From contig NZ_FOYX01000004.1 in NCBI RefSeq assembly GCF_900112245.1, positions 62,001 through 126,000 on the forward strand: 64,000 nt of DNA. Reading direction: 5' to 3'. How positions within the stretch are numbered: position 1 is the first letter of the stretch; each line of letters begins with the position of its first letter. Position numbers and translations under genes: made by a program. The DNA is from Maribacter stanieri (GTDB taxonomy: Bacteria; Bacteroidota; Bacteroidia; Flavobacteriales; Flavobacteriaceae). A model generated the notes under the pieces. The model was not told the DNA's origin, did not search any database, and was given only the letters and a program-made list of their open reading frames with translations. Shown here piece by piece: positions 24,663 to 33,422 of this stretch.

Positions 24663-26753
24663 ATGCAGAGTTTTAGAACAGAAATAGAGAATCAAGTAGT
24701 TGCGAATGATATTTTAGAATTGGAACGCAAGATTCATGAGTTCCATGGCGGCAAATTAGATGAGGAGAAATTTAGAAGCCTACGTTTGGCTCGTGGAGTA
24801 TACGGTCAGCGTCAAGAAGGGGTTCAGATGATTCGTATAAAATTACCATACGGTAAGGTGACTTCTAAGCAATTGCTTCGTATTTGTGATGTATCAGACG
24901 AGTATTCTACAGGTAGGTTACACATTACTACGCGTCAAGATATACAGATTCACTATGTGGATTTGAACAGGACTCCAGAGTTATGGTCAGAATTAGAAAA
25001 GGATGATATTACATTAAGAGAAGCATGTGGTAATACGGTACGTAATGTAACGGCTAGTGAAACTGCAGGTATAGATGTAGATGAACCTTTTGATGTTTCG
25101 CCTTATGCACATGCATTATTCCAGTATTTCTTAAGAAATCCTGTGAGTCAAGAAATGGGACGTAAGTTCAAGGTTTCTTTCTCTGCAAGTGATGCCGATA
25201 CCGGATTGTCATACATGCATGATTTAGGTTTTATTGCTAAGCTTGAAAATGGAGAGCCAGGTTTTAAAGTAATGCTTGGTGGCGGATTAGGTTCTCAGCC
25301 AAGACATGCGGATGAGTTGTATAGCTTTTTACCAGCGGATCAGATTATTCCGTTGATGGAAACGGTTATTAGAGTTTTTGACCGTTACGGTGAGCGTAAG
25401 AGTAGAGCAAAGGCTAGAATGAAGTTTTTACTGAAGGATTTAGGTCTTGACGGATTCAAAGAATTATTGGCAGCAGAGAAAACAGCTGTTCCTTTTAATA
25501 CTTTTCCAATTAATCCAGAAGAATATCCGAAGATAAAAGTTTCACAATTAGAAGTTCCTAAAGTAGAAATTTCTAATCAGAAAGAATTTGAGCAGTGGAA
25601 ATCAACGAATGTAGTACCACAGAAACAACCAGGTTATGTTGCTATTGGTATCAAAGTTTTATTAGGTGATTTTTATACTGATAAAGCACGCTTATTGGCG
25701 AATTTGGTACAGAAATATGCTGCAGGAGAATTAAGGTTGTCGCTACGTCAGAATATTTTAATTCCTTTTGTAAAAGAAGAAAATATTGAATTTTTCTATA
25801 CTGAATTAAAAGAATTAGGCTTTACCGATGCTGGCTATAACAAGGCATTAGATATTACTGCTTGCCCAGGTACAGATACGTGTAACTTAGGTATTGCTAG
25901 TAGTACAGGTATTGCAGAAGAATTAGAAAGAGTAATTAAAACAGAATATCCAGATTATATTAATAACGAAGATGTTGTTATAAAAATTAGTGGATGTATG
26001 AATGCCTGCGGACAACACAATATGGCAAATATTGGTTTTCAAGGAATGTCTGTTCGTACAAAAGATAAATTAGTTGCACCTGCACTTCAGGTTCTGTTGG
26101 GAGGAAGTACAGATGGTAACGGTCAAGGACGTTTTGCTGATAAGGTGGTAAAAGTACCAAGTAAAAGAGGTCCGGAAGCATTACGTTTAATACTAAATGA
26201 TTTTGATGCAAATGGTGGCGATTTATCGTTCCCTGATTATTATGCAGAAAAAGGACAAATGTATTTCTATGATTTTCTTACGCCACTTTCATCAATAGAT
26301 GATTTAACACCGGAAGACTTTATAGACTGGGGAAATACGGAGCGTTATGAAAAAGCTATTGGAGTAGGTGAGTGTGCCGGAGTTGTAATTGATTTAATTG
26401 CGACGCTACTTTTTGAAAGTGAAGAGAAAATACAGAATGCACAAGATATGTTCGATGCCGAAAAATGGTCGGCAAGTATCTACCACGCATATTCTTCAAT
26501 GGTAAATTCAGCGAAAGCAATGTTAACGTCAGAGAATACGAAAGTAAATACGCATGTAAGTATCATTAAAGATTTCGATGAGAAATTTGTAGCCGATGGA
26601 AGAATTGCTGTTGCAGGCGGATTCGAGAAATTGGTTCTTCAATTGAATCAAAATGAGCCATCAAAAGCTTTTGCAGCATCGTATATTAAAGATGCTAAAG
26701 CGTTTTTAGAGATTGTTGCGAAATTTAGAGAACAGGAATTAGCAGAAGCATAA
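24663..26753 (+). CDS. Siroheme sulfite (nitrite) reductase with C-terminal HEPN-like extension
   Basis: 696 residues. Two ferredoxin-like half-domains are followed by siroheme/4Fe-4S cysteines C401-x5-C407 (ACPGTDTC) and C445-x3-C449 (SGCMNACG). The chain reduces sulfite to sulfide with six electrons. Typical single-chain enzymes end near residue 560; here about 135 further residues (from ERYEKAIGVGECAGV) are helical, with SASIYHAYSSMVNSAKAML resembling a HEPN/nucleotidyltransferase-associated fold. Its siroheme methyltransferase starts 3 nt downstream and an NADP reductase comes next. Nitrite as substrate cannot be excluded, but the cysHDN context favours sulfite. Confidence 0.92.
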   Translation: MQSFRTEIENQVVANDILELERKIHEFHGGKLDEEKFRSLRLARGVYGQRQEGVQMIRIKLPYGKVTSKQLLRICDVSDEYSTGRLHITTRQDIQIHYVDLNRTPELWSELEKDDITLREACGNTVRNVTASETAGIDVDEPFDVSPYAHALFQYFLRNPVSQEMGRKFKVSFSASDADTGLSYMHDLGFIAKLENGEPGFKVMLGGGLGSQPRHADELYSFLPADQIIPLMETVIRVFDRYGERKSRAKARMKFLLKDLGLDGFKELLAAEKTAVPFNTFPINPEEYPKIKVSQLEVPKVEISNQKEFEQWKSTNVVPQKQPGYVAIGIKVLLGDFYTDKARLLANLVQKYAAGELRLSLRQNILIPFVKEENIEFFYTELKELGFTDAGYNKALDITACPGTDTCNLGIASSTGIAEELERVIKTEYPDYINNEDVVIKISGCMNACGQHNMANIGFQGMSVRTKDKLVAPALQVLLGGSTDGNGQGRFADKVVKVPSKRGPEALRLILNDFDANGGDLSFPDYYAEKGQMYFYDFLTPLSSIDDLTPEDFIDWGNTERYEKAIGVGECAGVVIDLIATLLFESEEKIQNAQDMFDAEKWSASIYHAYSSMVNSAKAMLTSENTKVNTHVSIIKDFDEKFVADGRIAVAGGFEKLVLQLNQNEPSKAFAASYIKDAKAFLEIVAKFREQELAEA

Positions 26754-26756
26754 ATC

Positions 26757-27575
26757 ATGGCAGATAGTAATTTACATAAAAATAGACAGGCAAAATTAAC
26801 CGTAGTAGGTGCAGGACCTGGTGATATTGAACTTATCACTTTAAAAGCGATTAAGGCGCTGGAAAATGCCGATGTTGTGTTGTACGATGCTTTGGTAAAT
26901 GAAGATTTGCTAGACTACGCTAAAAATGCAGAATTAATTTTTGTTGGTAAACGCAAAGGATGCTATGCCTATCAGCAAGAGCAGATTAATCAGCTCATTA
27001 TAAGTAGGGCAAAATCGCACGGACATGTAGTTCGTTTAAAAGGTGGAGATCCGTTTGTATTTGGTCGTGGTTCTGAGGAAATGGAATATGCAGCATCGCA
27101 TGGTTTAGAAGTTGCCATGGTTCCTGGTATTTCCTCTAGTTTAAGTGTACCGGCATATCAAAATATTCCAGTAACAAAAAGAGGAGCGTCAGAAAGTTTT
27201 TGGGTAATTACGGGAACAACAAAAGAACATAAACTATCAACAGATGTTGCCTTAGCAGCTAAAAGTAGTGCTACTGTAGTAATACTTATGGGGATGTCCA
27301 AACTACCACAGATAGTAGCATTGTTTAAAGGCGAAGGTAAGTCAGACATGCCTGTTGCAATTATTCAGAATGGAACTCGTGAAAATGAAAAGGTAGGTAT
27401 AGGCACTATAGATACTATTGTTGATGTAGTGGAAAAAGAAGAGTTATCTAATCCGGCTATTATTATAATAGGGGAAGTTGTAAGGCATAGAGAATCACTG
27501 ATGAAGGCAAAGCTTGAATATTCAAGTAATAAGAATGTCAGGTTGAGTCCAGTAGAAACCTCATTGAGTAAATAG
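26757..27575 (+). CDS. cobA: Uroporphyrinogen-III C-methyltransferase
   Basis: 272 residues. The SAM-dependent tetrapyrrole methylase motifs are VVGAGPGDIELITLKA (16-31), RLKGGDPFVFGRGSEE and MGMSKL. It methylates uroporphyrinogen III twice to precorrin-2, the siroheme precursor. The start is 3 nt after the sulfite reductase stop, so cofactor and apoenzyme are made from one message. The oxidase/chelatase step (CysG N-terminal part) is not fused and not in the window. Confidence 0.95.
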   Translation: MADSNLHKNRQAKLTVVGAGPGDIELITLKAIKALENADVVLYDALVNEDLLDYAKNAELIFVGKRKGCYAYQQEQINQLIISRAKSHGHVVRLKGGDPFVFGRGSEEMEYAASHGLEVAMVPGISSSLSVPAYQNIPVTKRGASESFWVITGTTKEHKLSTDVALAAKSSATVVILMGMSKLPQIVALFKGEGKSDMPVAIIQNGTRENEKVGIGTIDTIVDVVEKEELSNPAIIIIGEVVRHRESLMKAKLEYSSNKNVRLSPVETSLSK

Positions 27576-27669
27576 TAATAAGTAAGTAGTTTAAATATAA
27601 AGTAGAATTTAAAGAAGTAGCATAGGGAGTGAAGACTCAATACTAGCTGCTCTATATCAATAAATAGTT

Positions 27670-28731
27670 ATGATTAAAACAGATATGCTCATTATAGGGG
27701 CGGGACCAACCGGATTGTTTACGGTGTTTGAAGCAGGATTGTTAAAATTAAAAACACATTTAATAGATGCGTTGCCACAACCAGGTGGACAATGTTCAGA
27801 GATATATCCAAAGAAGCCTATTTATGATATTCCGGCATTTCCAGAAATCCTTGCGGGTACTTTGGTAGATAATCTAATGGAACAAATAAAACCTTTTGAG
27901 CCAGGATTTACGTTAGGCGAAAGAGCGGAAACTTTAGATAAATTGGAAGATGGTTCTTTTGTAGTAACGACAAATAAAGGAACGCAGCATAATGCGCCAG
28001 TAGTAGTTATTGCTGGTGGTTTAGGTTCTTTTGAGCCAAGAAAACCACCTATCGAGAATATTGTAAATTTTGAGGATACCGGTGTTGCTTATATGATTAA
28101 AGATCCAGAAGTATATCGCGATAAAAAGGTTGTAATTTCTGGTGGAGGTGATTCTGCTTTAGACTGGGCTATATTTTTAACAGATGTGGCTTCAGAGGTG
28201 ACTTTGGTACATAGAAGAGATGAATTTAGGGGCGCTTTGGATTCTGTTGAAAAAGCAGCTGAATTGGCTAAGCTTGGTAAAATAAAATTGATTACTAAAG
28301 CAGAGGTTAAAGAATTACATGGTAAAGATCAACTTGAGGCTGTAGTTATAAAACATACGGATAAAGAGAAAGAAGATACCTATTTAGAAGTTGATAATTT
28401 TATTCCGCTTTTTGGTTTATCACCTAAATTAGGTCCGATAGGCGATTGGGGCTTAGATATTCATAAGAATGCGATTAAGGTAAACAACGCAAAAGATTAT
28501 CAAACAAACATACCGGGAGTATATGCAATTGGCGATGTAAATACATATGAAGGTAAATTGAAATTGATATTGTCAGGTTTCCATGAAGCTGCAGTAATGT
28601 GTCAGTATGCATACCAACAAATCAATCCGGGTAAACGATATGTAATGAAGTATACTACCGTTGGCGGAGTCGAAGGATTTGATGGTTCTAAGAAAGAAGC
28701 TAAGAAAGAAGTAGTACAAAGTATAGCCTAA
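27670..28731 (+). CDS. Ferredoxin/flavodoxin-NADP reductase, thioredoxin-reductase-like
   Basis: 353 residues. The FAD site GAGPTG (10-15), PGGQCSEIYPKKPIYDIP and the NADP site SGGGDSALDW are those of TrxR-like ferredoxin-NADP reductases. The CxxC redox pair of true thioredoxin reductases is absent. The C-terminal FAD block AIGDVNTYEGKLKLILSGFHEAA is intact. In this position, after sulfite reductase and cobA, it probably supplies electrons via ferredoxin or flavodoxin to sulfite reductase. It ends at a terminator. Confidence 0.9.
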   Translation: MIKTDMLIIGAGPTGLFTVFEAGLLKLKTHLIDALPQPGGQCSEIYPKKPIYDIPAFPEILAGTLVDNLMEQIKPFEPGFTLGERAETLDKLEDGSFVVTTNKGTQHNAPVVVIAGGLGSFEPRKPPIENIVNFEDTGVAYMIKDPEVYRDKKVVISGGGDSALDWAIFLTDVASEVTLVHRRDEFRGALDSVEKAAELAKLGKIKLITKAEVKELHGKDQLEAVVIKHTDKEKEDTYLEVDNFIPLFGLSPKLGPIGDWGLDIHKNAIKVNNAKDYQTNIPGVYAIGDVNTYEGKLKLILSGFHEAAVMCQYAYQQINPGKRYVMKYTTVGGVEGFDGSKKEAKKEVVQSIA

Positions 28732-28752
28732 AATACTTAAGTAATATGGCAG

Positions 28753-28788
28753 AAACCTCTGATTCTTTAATGATTCAGAGGTTTTTTT
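28753..28788 (+). terminator. Terminator after the sulfite-reductase operon
   Basis: Stem AAACCTCTGA / TCAGAGGTTT, 12-nt loop, followed by T4 continuing the stem T-run (T7 in all). Confidence 0.88.
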
Positions 28789-28832
28789 ATGACAATTCCC
28801 CAGAATTTCGTTAACTAAATAACCTATTGAAG

Positions 28833-28865
28833 TTTTGGATAAGAGCATACTGTGCCGTTACTTTG
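28833..28865 (+). promoter_or_regulatory. Candidate promoter of the metH riboswitch transcript
   Basis: TTTTGG (28833-28838) and TTACTTTG (28858-28865) separated by about 20 nt from the TTG, close to the Bacteroidota -33/-7 arrangement. The predicted start is about 20 nt before the riboswitch. Confidence 0.5.
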
Positions 28866-28891
28866 CAATTAGTTCATAAATATATTGAAAC

Positions 28892-29036
28892 GTTATCAAG
28901 AAAGGTGGAGGGACTAGACCCATTGAAACCTTGGCAACCCTTTCCAATATGGAAAAGAAGGTGCTACATTCTATCTTTATTCTGCTTACTTCTGCAGAAT
29001 GTGTTATTTTAAATAGCATTACAAAAGACAGATAAC
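28892..29036 (+). ncRNA. SAM-I (S-box) riboswitch upstream of split metH
   Basis: Blocks match the metY riboswitch nearly base for base: TATCAAGAAAGGTGGAGGGA, TAGACCC, TTGAAACC, TTGGCAACC, AAGGTGCTACATTC. P4 is enlarged (ATTCTGC with GCAGAAT). The best P1 closing strand is GATAAC at 29031-29036 against GTTATC at 28892-28897, giving a longer 3' part than usual; the core 28892-28975 is certain, the 3' limit less so. It should control metH, the four-helix gene and metF by SAM. Confidence 0.92.
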
Positions 29037-29120
29037 TTAAGAAAAGGCATCTAGCCTAACTTTCCTTACTTGATTTCGAATTAGTTTTTTATTGGATGTA
29101 GAATCTTTTTACAACGTAAA

Positions 29121-30125
29121 ATGAAGGATATAAAAGAAATTTTAAAAGAGCGAATTCTCATATTAGATGGTGCCATGGGTACGATGCTACAACGCTATAA
29201 ATTTACTGAGGAAGATTTTAGGGGAGAACGTTTTAAAGATTATGAGCACCCATTACAGGGTAATAATGATTTATTATCGCTAACCCAACCTGAGGCAATT
29301 GCCGAGGTACATCGTAAATACTTTGCTGCAGGGGCAGATATTGTGGAAACCAATACATTTTCGGGTACAACAATTGCCATGGCAGATTATTACATGGAAG
29401 ATTTGGTTTATGAGCTTAACTATGAATCTGCACGTATTGCAAAAAAAGTAGCTGATGAATTCACGGCGAAAGAACCTAATAAACCACGATTTGTAGCTGG
29501 TAGTATAGGACCCACAAATAAGACGGCAAGCATGTCTCCAGATGTAAATGACCCAGGATATAGAGCCGTGTCTTTTGAGGAATTAAGAATAGCCTATAAA
29601 CAACAAGTTGAAGCTTTGTTAGATGGTGGTTCAGATTTATTATTGGTAGAAACCATATTTGATACCTTAAATGCAAAAGCAGCTTTATTTGCTATAGAAG
29701 AAGTAAAAGAGGAAAGAAATATTGATGTGCCAATTATGGTGAGCGGTACAATTACCGATGCTTCGGGTAGAACATTGTCCGGACAAACAGCGGAAGCTTT
29801 TTTAATATCCATTTCACATATTCCAATTTTATCGGTAGGGTTTAATTGCGCTCTAGGCGCAAGTCAGCTGGTACCTCATTTAGAAGTATTATCTAAAAAA
29901 AGTGAGCATGCAGTTTCTGCACACCCTAATGCAGGTTTACCTAATGCGTTTGGAGAATATGATGAGACTCCGGATCAAATGGCAGCGCAAATAAAAGAAT
30001 ACGCAGAAAAAGGATTAGTAAATATTGTAGGAGGTTGTTGTGGAACAACACCGGAGCATATTACAGCGATAGCTGAAATAGTGGCTAAATACGAACCTAG
30101 AAAGTTGACAGTTGTTAGTAAATAA
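29121..30125 (+). CDS. metH: Methionine synthase, homocysteine-binding half
   Basis: 334 residues, corresponding to the first domain of cobalamin-dependent Met[10 protein letters not shown] (16-24), Zn ligands Cys243 (GFNCALGA), Cys306 and Cys307 ([10 protein letters not shown]) bind homocysteine thiolate. The chain stops after this domain, and the other three domains are encoded by the gene at 30518. The two chains should work as a complex. A split MetH is a normal arrangement in many Bacteroidota, but here a foreign small gene sits between the halves. Confidence 0.95.
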   Translation: MKDIKEILKERILILDGAMGTMLQRYKFTEEDFRGERFKDYEHPLQGNNDLLSLTQPEAIAEVHRKYFAAGADIVETNTFSGTTIAMADYYMEDLVYELNYESARIAKKVADEFTAKEPNKPRFVAGSIGPTNKTASMSPDVNDPGYRAVSFEELRIAYKQQVEALLDGGSDLLLVETIFDTLNAKAALFAIEEVKEERNIDVPIMVSGTITDASGRTLSGQTAEAFLISISHIPILSVGFNCALGASQLVPHLEVLSKKSEHAVSAHPNAGLPNAFGEYDETPDQMAAQIKEYAEKGLVNIVGGCCGTTPEHITAIAEIVAKYEPRKLTVVSK

Positions 30126-30126
30126 A

Positions 30127-30157
30127 TCGTTTTTCGTTTCTCGTTAATGGTTTATCG
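30127..30157 (+). repeat. Left word-repeat flank of the four-helix gene
   Basis: The run TCGTTTTTCGTTTCTCG and further TTATCGT words make a degenerate CGTTT-type series. Its complement reads as ACGAGAAACGAAAAACGA, the same kind of word as the plus-strand right flank, so the two flanks are in inverted orientation. Confidence 0.55.
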
Positions 30158-30173
30158 TAGTTATAAAAATTAA

Positions 30174-30521
30174 ATGGATTATAAAGATTTAGACATTTGG
30201 GTGCAGGCTAGAGTACTTGTTAAAACAGTTTATGTTTTGACAAAGTCCTTTCCAAAAGACGAACAATTTTCTTTAACCTCGCAGGTTAGACGATGTGTTA
30301 TTTCTGTACCATCAAATATTGCAGAAGGTTGTGGAAGGCAATCCAATAAGGAGACTATTCATTTTTTACATATAGCGAGAGGTTCTTTATATGAGCTGGA
30401 AACGCAGTTGATTTTAGCCGGAGATTTAAATTACATTTCAGATATAGATAACGTTTTGAAAGAAATAGAAAGAGTTAAAAAGTTGTTGAACGGATTCATA
30501 AACTATCACAAGAAACTATGA
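30174..30521 (+). CDS. Four-helix bundle protein (S23 / 23S rRNA intervening-sequence family)
   Basis: 115 residues with the family signature: [34 protein letters not shown], the hallmark [13 protein letters not shown] (about 50-62) and [12 protein letters not shown]. Helices pack as a four-helix bundle and relatives form pentamers. Known relatives lie in rRNA intervening sequences, and the Avd protein of diversity-generating retroelements has the same fold; the cellular function of solitary copies is unknown. It is inserted between the halves of split metH, overlaps the second half by 4 nt (ATGA), and is bounded by inverted word repeats. No reverse transcriptase is nearby. Confidence 0.93.
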   Translation: MDYKDLDIWVQARVLVKTVYVLTKSFPKDEQFSLTSQVRRCVISVPSNIAEGCGRQSNKETIHFLHIARGSLYELETQLILAGDLNYISDIDNVLKEIERVKKLLNGFINYHKKL

Positions 30522-33247
30522 ATACAAAAAACGAACAACGAGCAACGAGCAACGAGCAACGCTTTTTAAAACTAAGCGGATTAGAACCCTTGATTGTTAC
30601 CCCTGAGACTAACTTTATCAATGTTGGTGAACGTACCAATGTAGCTGGTTCTAAAAAGTTTTTACGTCTTGTTAAGGAAGAGAAGTTTGAAGAGGCACTG
30701 GCGGTTGCAAGAGAGCAAGTGGAGAATGGAGCTCAGGTCATCGACATAAATATGGATGATGGTCTGATTGATGGAAAAGAGGCCATGGTCAAGTTTTTGA
30801 ATTTGGTCATTGCCGAGCCAGATATTTCTCGTGTTCCTATTATGATAGATAGTTCTAAATGGGAAATCATTGAGGCTGGTTTACAAGTAGTGCAGGGTAA
30901 GTGTGTAGTAAACTCTATTAGTTTAAAGGAAGGTGAAGAGCAATTTTTGCATCATGCAAAATTGATTAAAAGATATGGTGCTGCGGTAATTGTGATGGCA
31001 TTTGATGAGGTTGGGCAAGCAGATAATTATGACCGACGTATTGAAATAGCAAAACGTTCTTATGATGTTTTGGTAAATAAAGTCAATTTTGCACCAGAAG
31101 ATATCATTTTTGATTTAAATATTTTCCCTGTTGCTACAGGTATGGACGAGCATAAATTGAATGCTCTAGATTTTATCAGAGCAACAAAATGGGTTCGTGA
31201 GAACCTACCACATGCAAGTGTTAGTGGAGGTGTCAGTAATGTTTCGTTTTCGTTTAGGGGAAACAATCCTGTGCGTGAGGCAATGCATTCTGTTTTCTTG
31301 TACCATGCGATTAAGGCAGGTATGAATATGGGTATCGTTAACCCAAGTATGCTAGAGGTTTACGATGATATTCCTAAAGATTTATTAGAACGTGTAGAAG
31401 ATGTTATTCTTAATAGAAGAGATGATGCCACTGAGCGTTTACTAGATTTTGCAGAGTCTGTAGTTGGTAAAACAAAAGAAAGTAAGATAGATTTATCTTG
31501 GAGAGAAGAGCCATTACAAGATAGAATTACACGAGCCTTGGTAAAAGGTATTGATCAATATATAGTAGAAGATGTAGAAGAAGCTAGGCTGGCAGCCGCA
31601 AAACCAATTGAAGTTATTGAAGGGAATCTAATGACCGGTATGAATGTGGTTGGTGATTTATTTGGAAGCGGAAAGATGTTCTTGCCACAAGTAGTAAAAT
31701 CTGCCCGAGTAATGAAAAAGGCGGTAGCTTATTTATTACCATATATAGAAGAAGAAAAGTTATTGAATCCGCAAGAAGGAGATTCTGATAATGCAGGTAA
31801 AATATTGATGGCAACCGTTAAAGGTGATGTGCATGATATTGGTAAGAATATTGTTGGTGTTGTTTTGGCATGTAACAATTATGAGATTGTTGACTTAGGG
31901 GTCATGGTACCACCAGAAAAAATAATTGCAGCCGCCATTGAGCACAATGTAGATATTATAGGACTTAGCGGATTGATTACGCCGTCATTAGATGAAATGG
32001 TTCATTTGGCGAAGGAAATGGAACGTAAAGACTTCAAGATTCCGTTGTTAATTGGTGGTGCAACCACAAGTAAAGCACATACGGCAGTAAAAATAGATAC
32101 CCAATACAATGAAGCTGTAGTGCATGTAAATGATGCTTCTAGGGCGGTAACCGTTGTGGGAGATTTGCTTCAAAAAGATACATCAAAAGGCTATAAAAAG
32201 AGCATTAAGGATGATTATGATGTTTTTAGGGAAAAGTTCTTAAATCGTTCTTCAAGTAAAACCTATAAGCCTATTTCTGCTGCACGTAGAAATAAATTTA
32301 AGATTGATTGGAAAACCTCTGAGATAGTTAAACCAAACAAATTAGGTATTCAGGTTATTGAAGATTTAGATTTAAATATACTAGTACCATTTATTGATTG
32401 GACTCCATTTTTTAGAAGTTGGGAATTACATGGTAAATATCCTGCTATACTTACCGATGAGGTAGTTGGAGAACAAGCGACCGAATTATTTGCAGATGCT
32501 AAAGCAATGCTGAATAAAATTATTTCTGAAAAGAAATTGAAGGCAAAAGGTATTTTTGGATTGTTCCCGGCAAACTCAATTAATGAAGATGATATCGATG
32601 TCACTTTAAGTGAAGTTGAAGGGCGAAATGAAGAGCATTTTACATTTAGAACACTTCGTCAACAATTACAGAAAAGAGAGGGTGTTGCAGATTATGCTTT
32701 GGCAGATTTTATAGCACCTAAAGAATTTGGTAGGCAAGATTATATGGGTTGTTTTTGCGTGTCTACAGGGTTTGGTACGGCAGAATTAGCGGCTAAATAT
32801 GAAAAGGATTTAGATGATTATAATTCTATAATGGTAAAAGCTTTAGCAGATCGTTTGGCAGAGGCTTTTGCAGAATATTTGCATAAAGAAGTGCGTATGA
32901 AACATTGGGGTTATGCTGCAAATGAAGATTTGAGCAATGAAGATTTAATTAAAGAATCATACAAAGGTATTCGTCCTGCACCAGGTTATCCTGCTTGTCC
33001 TGATCACTTAGAGAAATTGACCATTTGGGATATTTTAAAAGTTAATGAAACTATAGGGGTAGAATTAACGGATAGTTTGGCAATGTGGCCAGCTGCATCT
33101 GTAAGTGGGTATTATTTTGGAAATCCAGAAGCACGTTATTTTGGATTAGGAAAAATAAAAGATGATCAAGTTAAAGATTTTGCCGAACGTAAAAATATAC
33201 CAATAGAGAAGGCAGAAAGATGGCTAGCGCCGAATATAGTTGATTAG
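30518..33247 (+). CDS. metH: Methionine synthase, folate/cobalamin/reactivation half
   Basis: 909 residues. Methyltetrahydrofolate domain from [17 protein letters not shown] (about 32-48), cobalamin cap and Rossmann domain with [12 protein letters not shown] (cobalt ligand His439), then the SAM-dependent reactivation domain (about 590-909; [25 protein letters not shown]). Residues 2-15 ([14 protein letters not shown]) are translated from a word repeat and look non-native; the family-like start is [10 protein letters not shown]. Residues about 695-702 (VTLSEVEG) look like a translated dispersed repeat. Start ATG overlaps the four-helix gene stop. It regenerates methionine from homocysteine with the first half. 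Confidence 0.95.
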   Translation: MNTKNEQRATSNEQRFLKLSGLEPLIVTPETNFINVGERTNVAGSKKFLRLVKEEKFEEALAVAREQVENGAQVIDINMDDGLIDGKEAMVKFLNLVIAEPDISRVPIMIDSSKWEIIEAGLQVVQGKCVVNSISLKEGEEQFLHHAKLIKRYGAAVIVMAFDEVGQADNYDRRIEIAKRSYDVLVNKVNFAPEDIIFDLNIFPVATGMDEHKLNALDFIRATKWVRENLPHASVSGGVSNVSFSFRGNNPVREAMHSVFLYHAIKAGMNMGIVNPSMLEVYDDIPKDLLERVEDVILNRRDDATERLLDFAESVVGKTKESKIDLSWREEPLQDRITRALVKGIDQYIVEDVEEARLAAAKPIEVIEGNLMTGMNVVGDLFGSGKMFLPQVVKSARVMKKAVAYLLPYIEEEKLLNPQEGDSDNAGKILMATVKGDVHDIGKNIVGVVLACNNYEIVDLGVMVPPEKIIAAAIEHNVDIIGLSGLITPSLDEMVHLAKEMERKDFKIPLLIGGATTSKAHTAVKIDTQYNEAVVHVNDASRAVTVVGDLLQKDTSKGYKKSIKDDYDVFREKFLNRSSSKTYKPISAARRNKFKIDWKTSEIVKPNKLGIQVIEDLDLNILVPFIDWTPFFRSWELHGKYPAILTDEVVGEQATELFADAKAMLNKIISEKKLKAKGIFGLFPANSINEDDIDVTLSEVEGRNEEHFTFRTLRQQLQKREGVADYALADFIAPKEFGRQDYMGCFCVSTGFGTAELAAKYEKDLDDYNSIMVKALADRLAEAFAEYLHKEVRMKHWGYAANEDLSNEDLIKESYKGIRPAPGYPACPDHLEKLTIWDILKVNETIGVELTDSLAMWPAASVSGYYFGNPEARYFGLGKIKDDQVKDFAERKNIPIEKAERWLAPNIVD
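30529..30560 (+). repeat. Right word-repeat flank, translated into MetH
   Basis: ACGAACAACGAGCAACGAGC and a further AACGAGCAACG copy form a 7-nt word series (ACGAGCA x3). It lies downstream of the shared ATG and encodes the [12 protein letters not shown]-terminus of the second metH half. Confidence 0.7.
32600..32623 (+). repeat. Diverged TGAGCGAAGTCGAAGGG-type repeat inside metH
   Basis: GTCACTTTAAGTGAAGTTGA and AGGG encode VTLSEVEG. The ancestral repeat GTCACCCTGAGCGAAGTCGA would encode the same peptide, so most differences are synonymous. It is a likely in-frame insertion in a surface loop of the reactivation domain. Confidence 0.5.
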
Positions 33248-33249
33248 TG

Positions 33250-33356
33250 CGTTAGGGATAGAAGCGGCATCTTTTTCTATTTAAATTGATGTTCACTAAG
33301 ATGAATGAGTGAATTATAAATAGAAAAAATAGAGCTGAAAGCCCGCCCGAACGCCC
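33250..33356 (+). ncRNA. Structured intergenic RNA element after metH (Flavo-1-like candidate)
   Basis: A 12-bp perfect stem TTTTTCTATTTA (33272-33283) / TAAATAGAAAAA (33317-33328) is enclosed by GGGATAGAAGCGGCATC (33255-33271) and ATAGAGCTGAAAGCCCG (33329-33345), where GGG pairs with CCC. The framing words (GGGAT-GAAGCGGCATC and AGCGGAAAGCCCG type) are ones I recall as a recurrent downstream element in Flavobacteriia, possibly the Rfam Flavo-1 motif; that identity is from memory and unverified. It lies between metH and metF and may act as a terminator or processing site. Confidence 0.6.
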
Positions 33357-33422
33357 AAAAGAATAAGTATAAGTAATAATGCCTCCATGGAGGTTGCTCT
33401 TAAAAGGGTAATAGTATAGAAC

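Noticed and set aside
28827-29012. 61-codon frame before metH
   Set aside because: It lies across the promoter and SAM-I riboswitch and is not conserved-looking.
30174-30521. Diversity-generating retroelement around the Avd-fold gene
   Set aside because: No reverse transcriptase, template repeat or variable repeat is present nearby; only the fold is shared.
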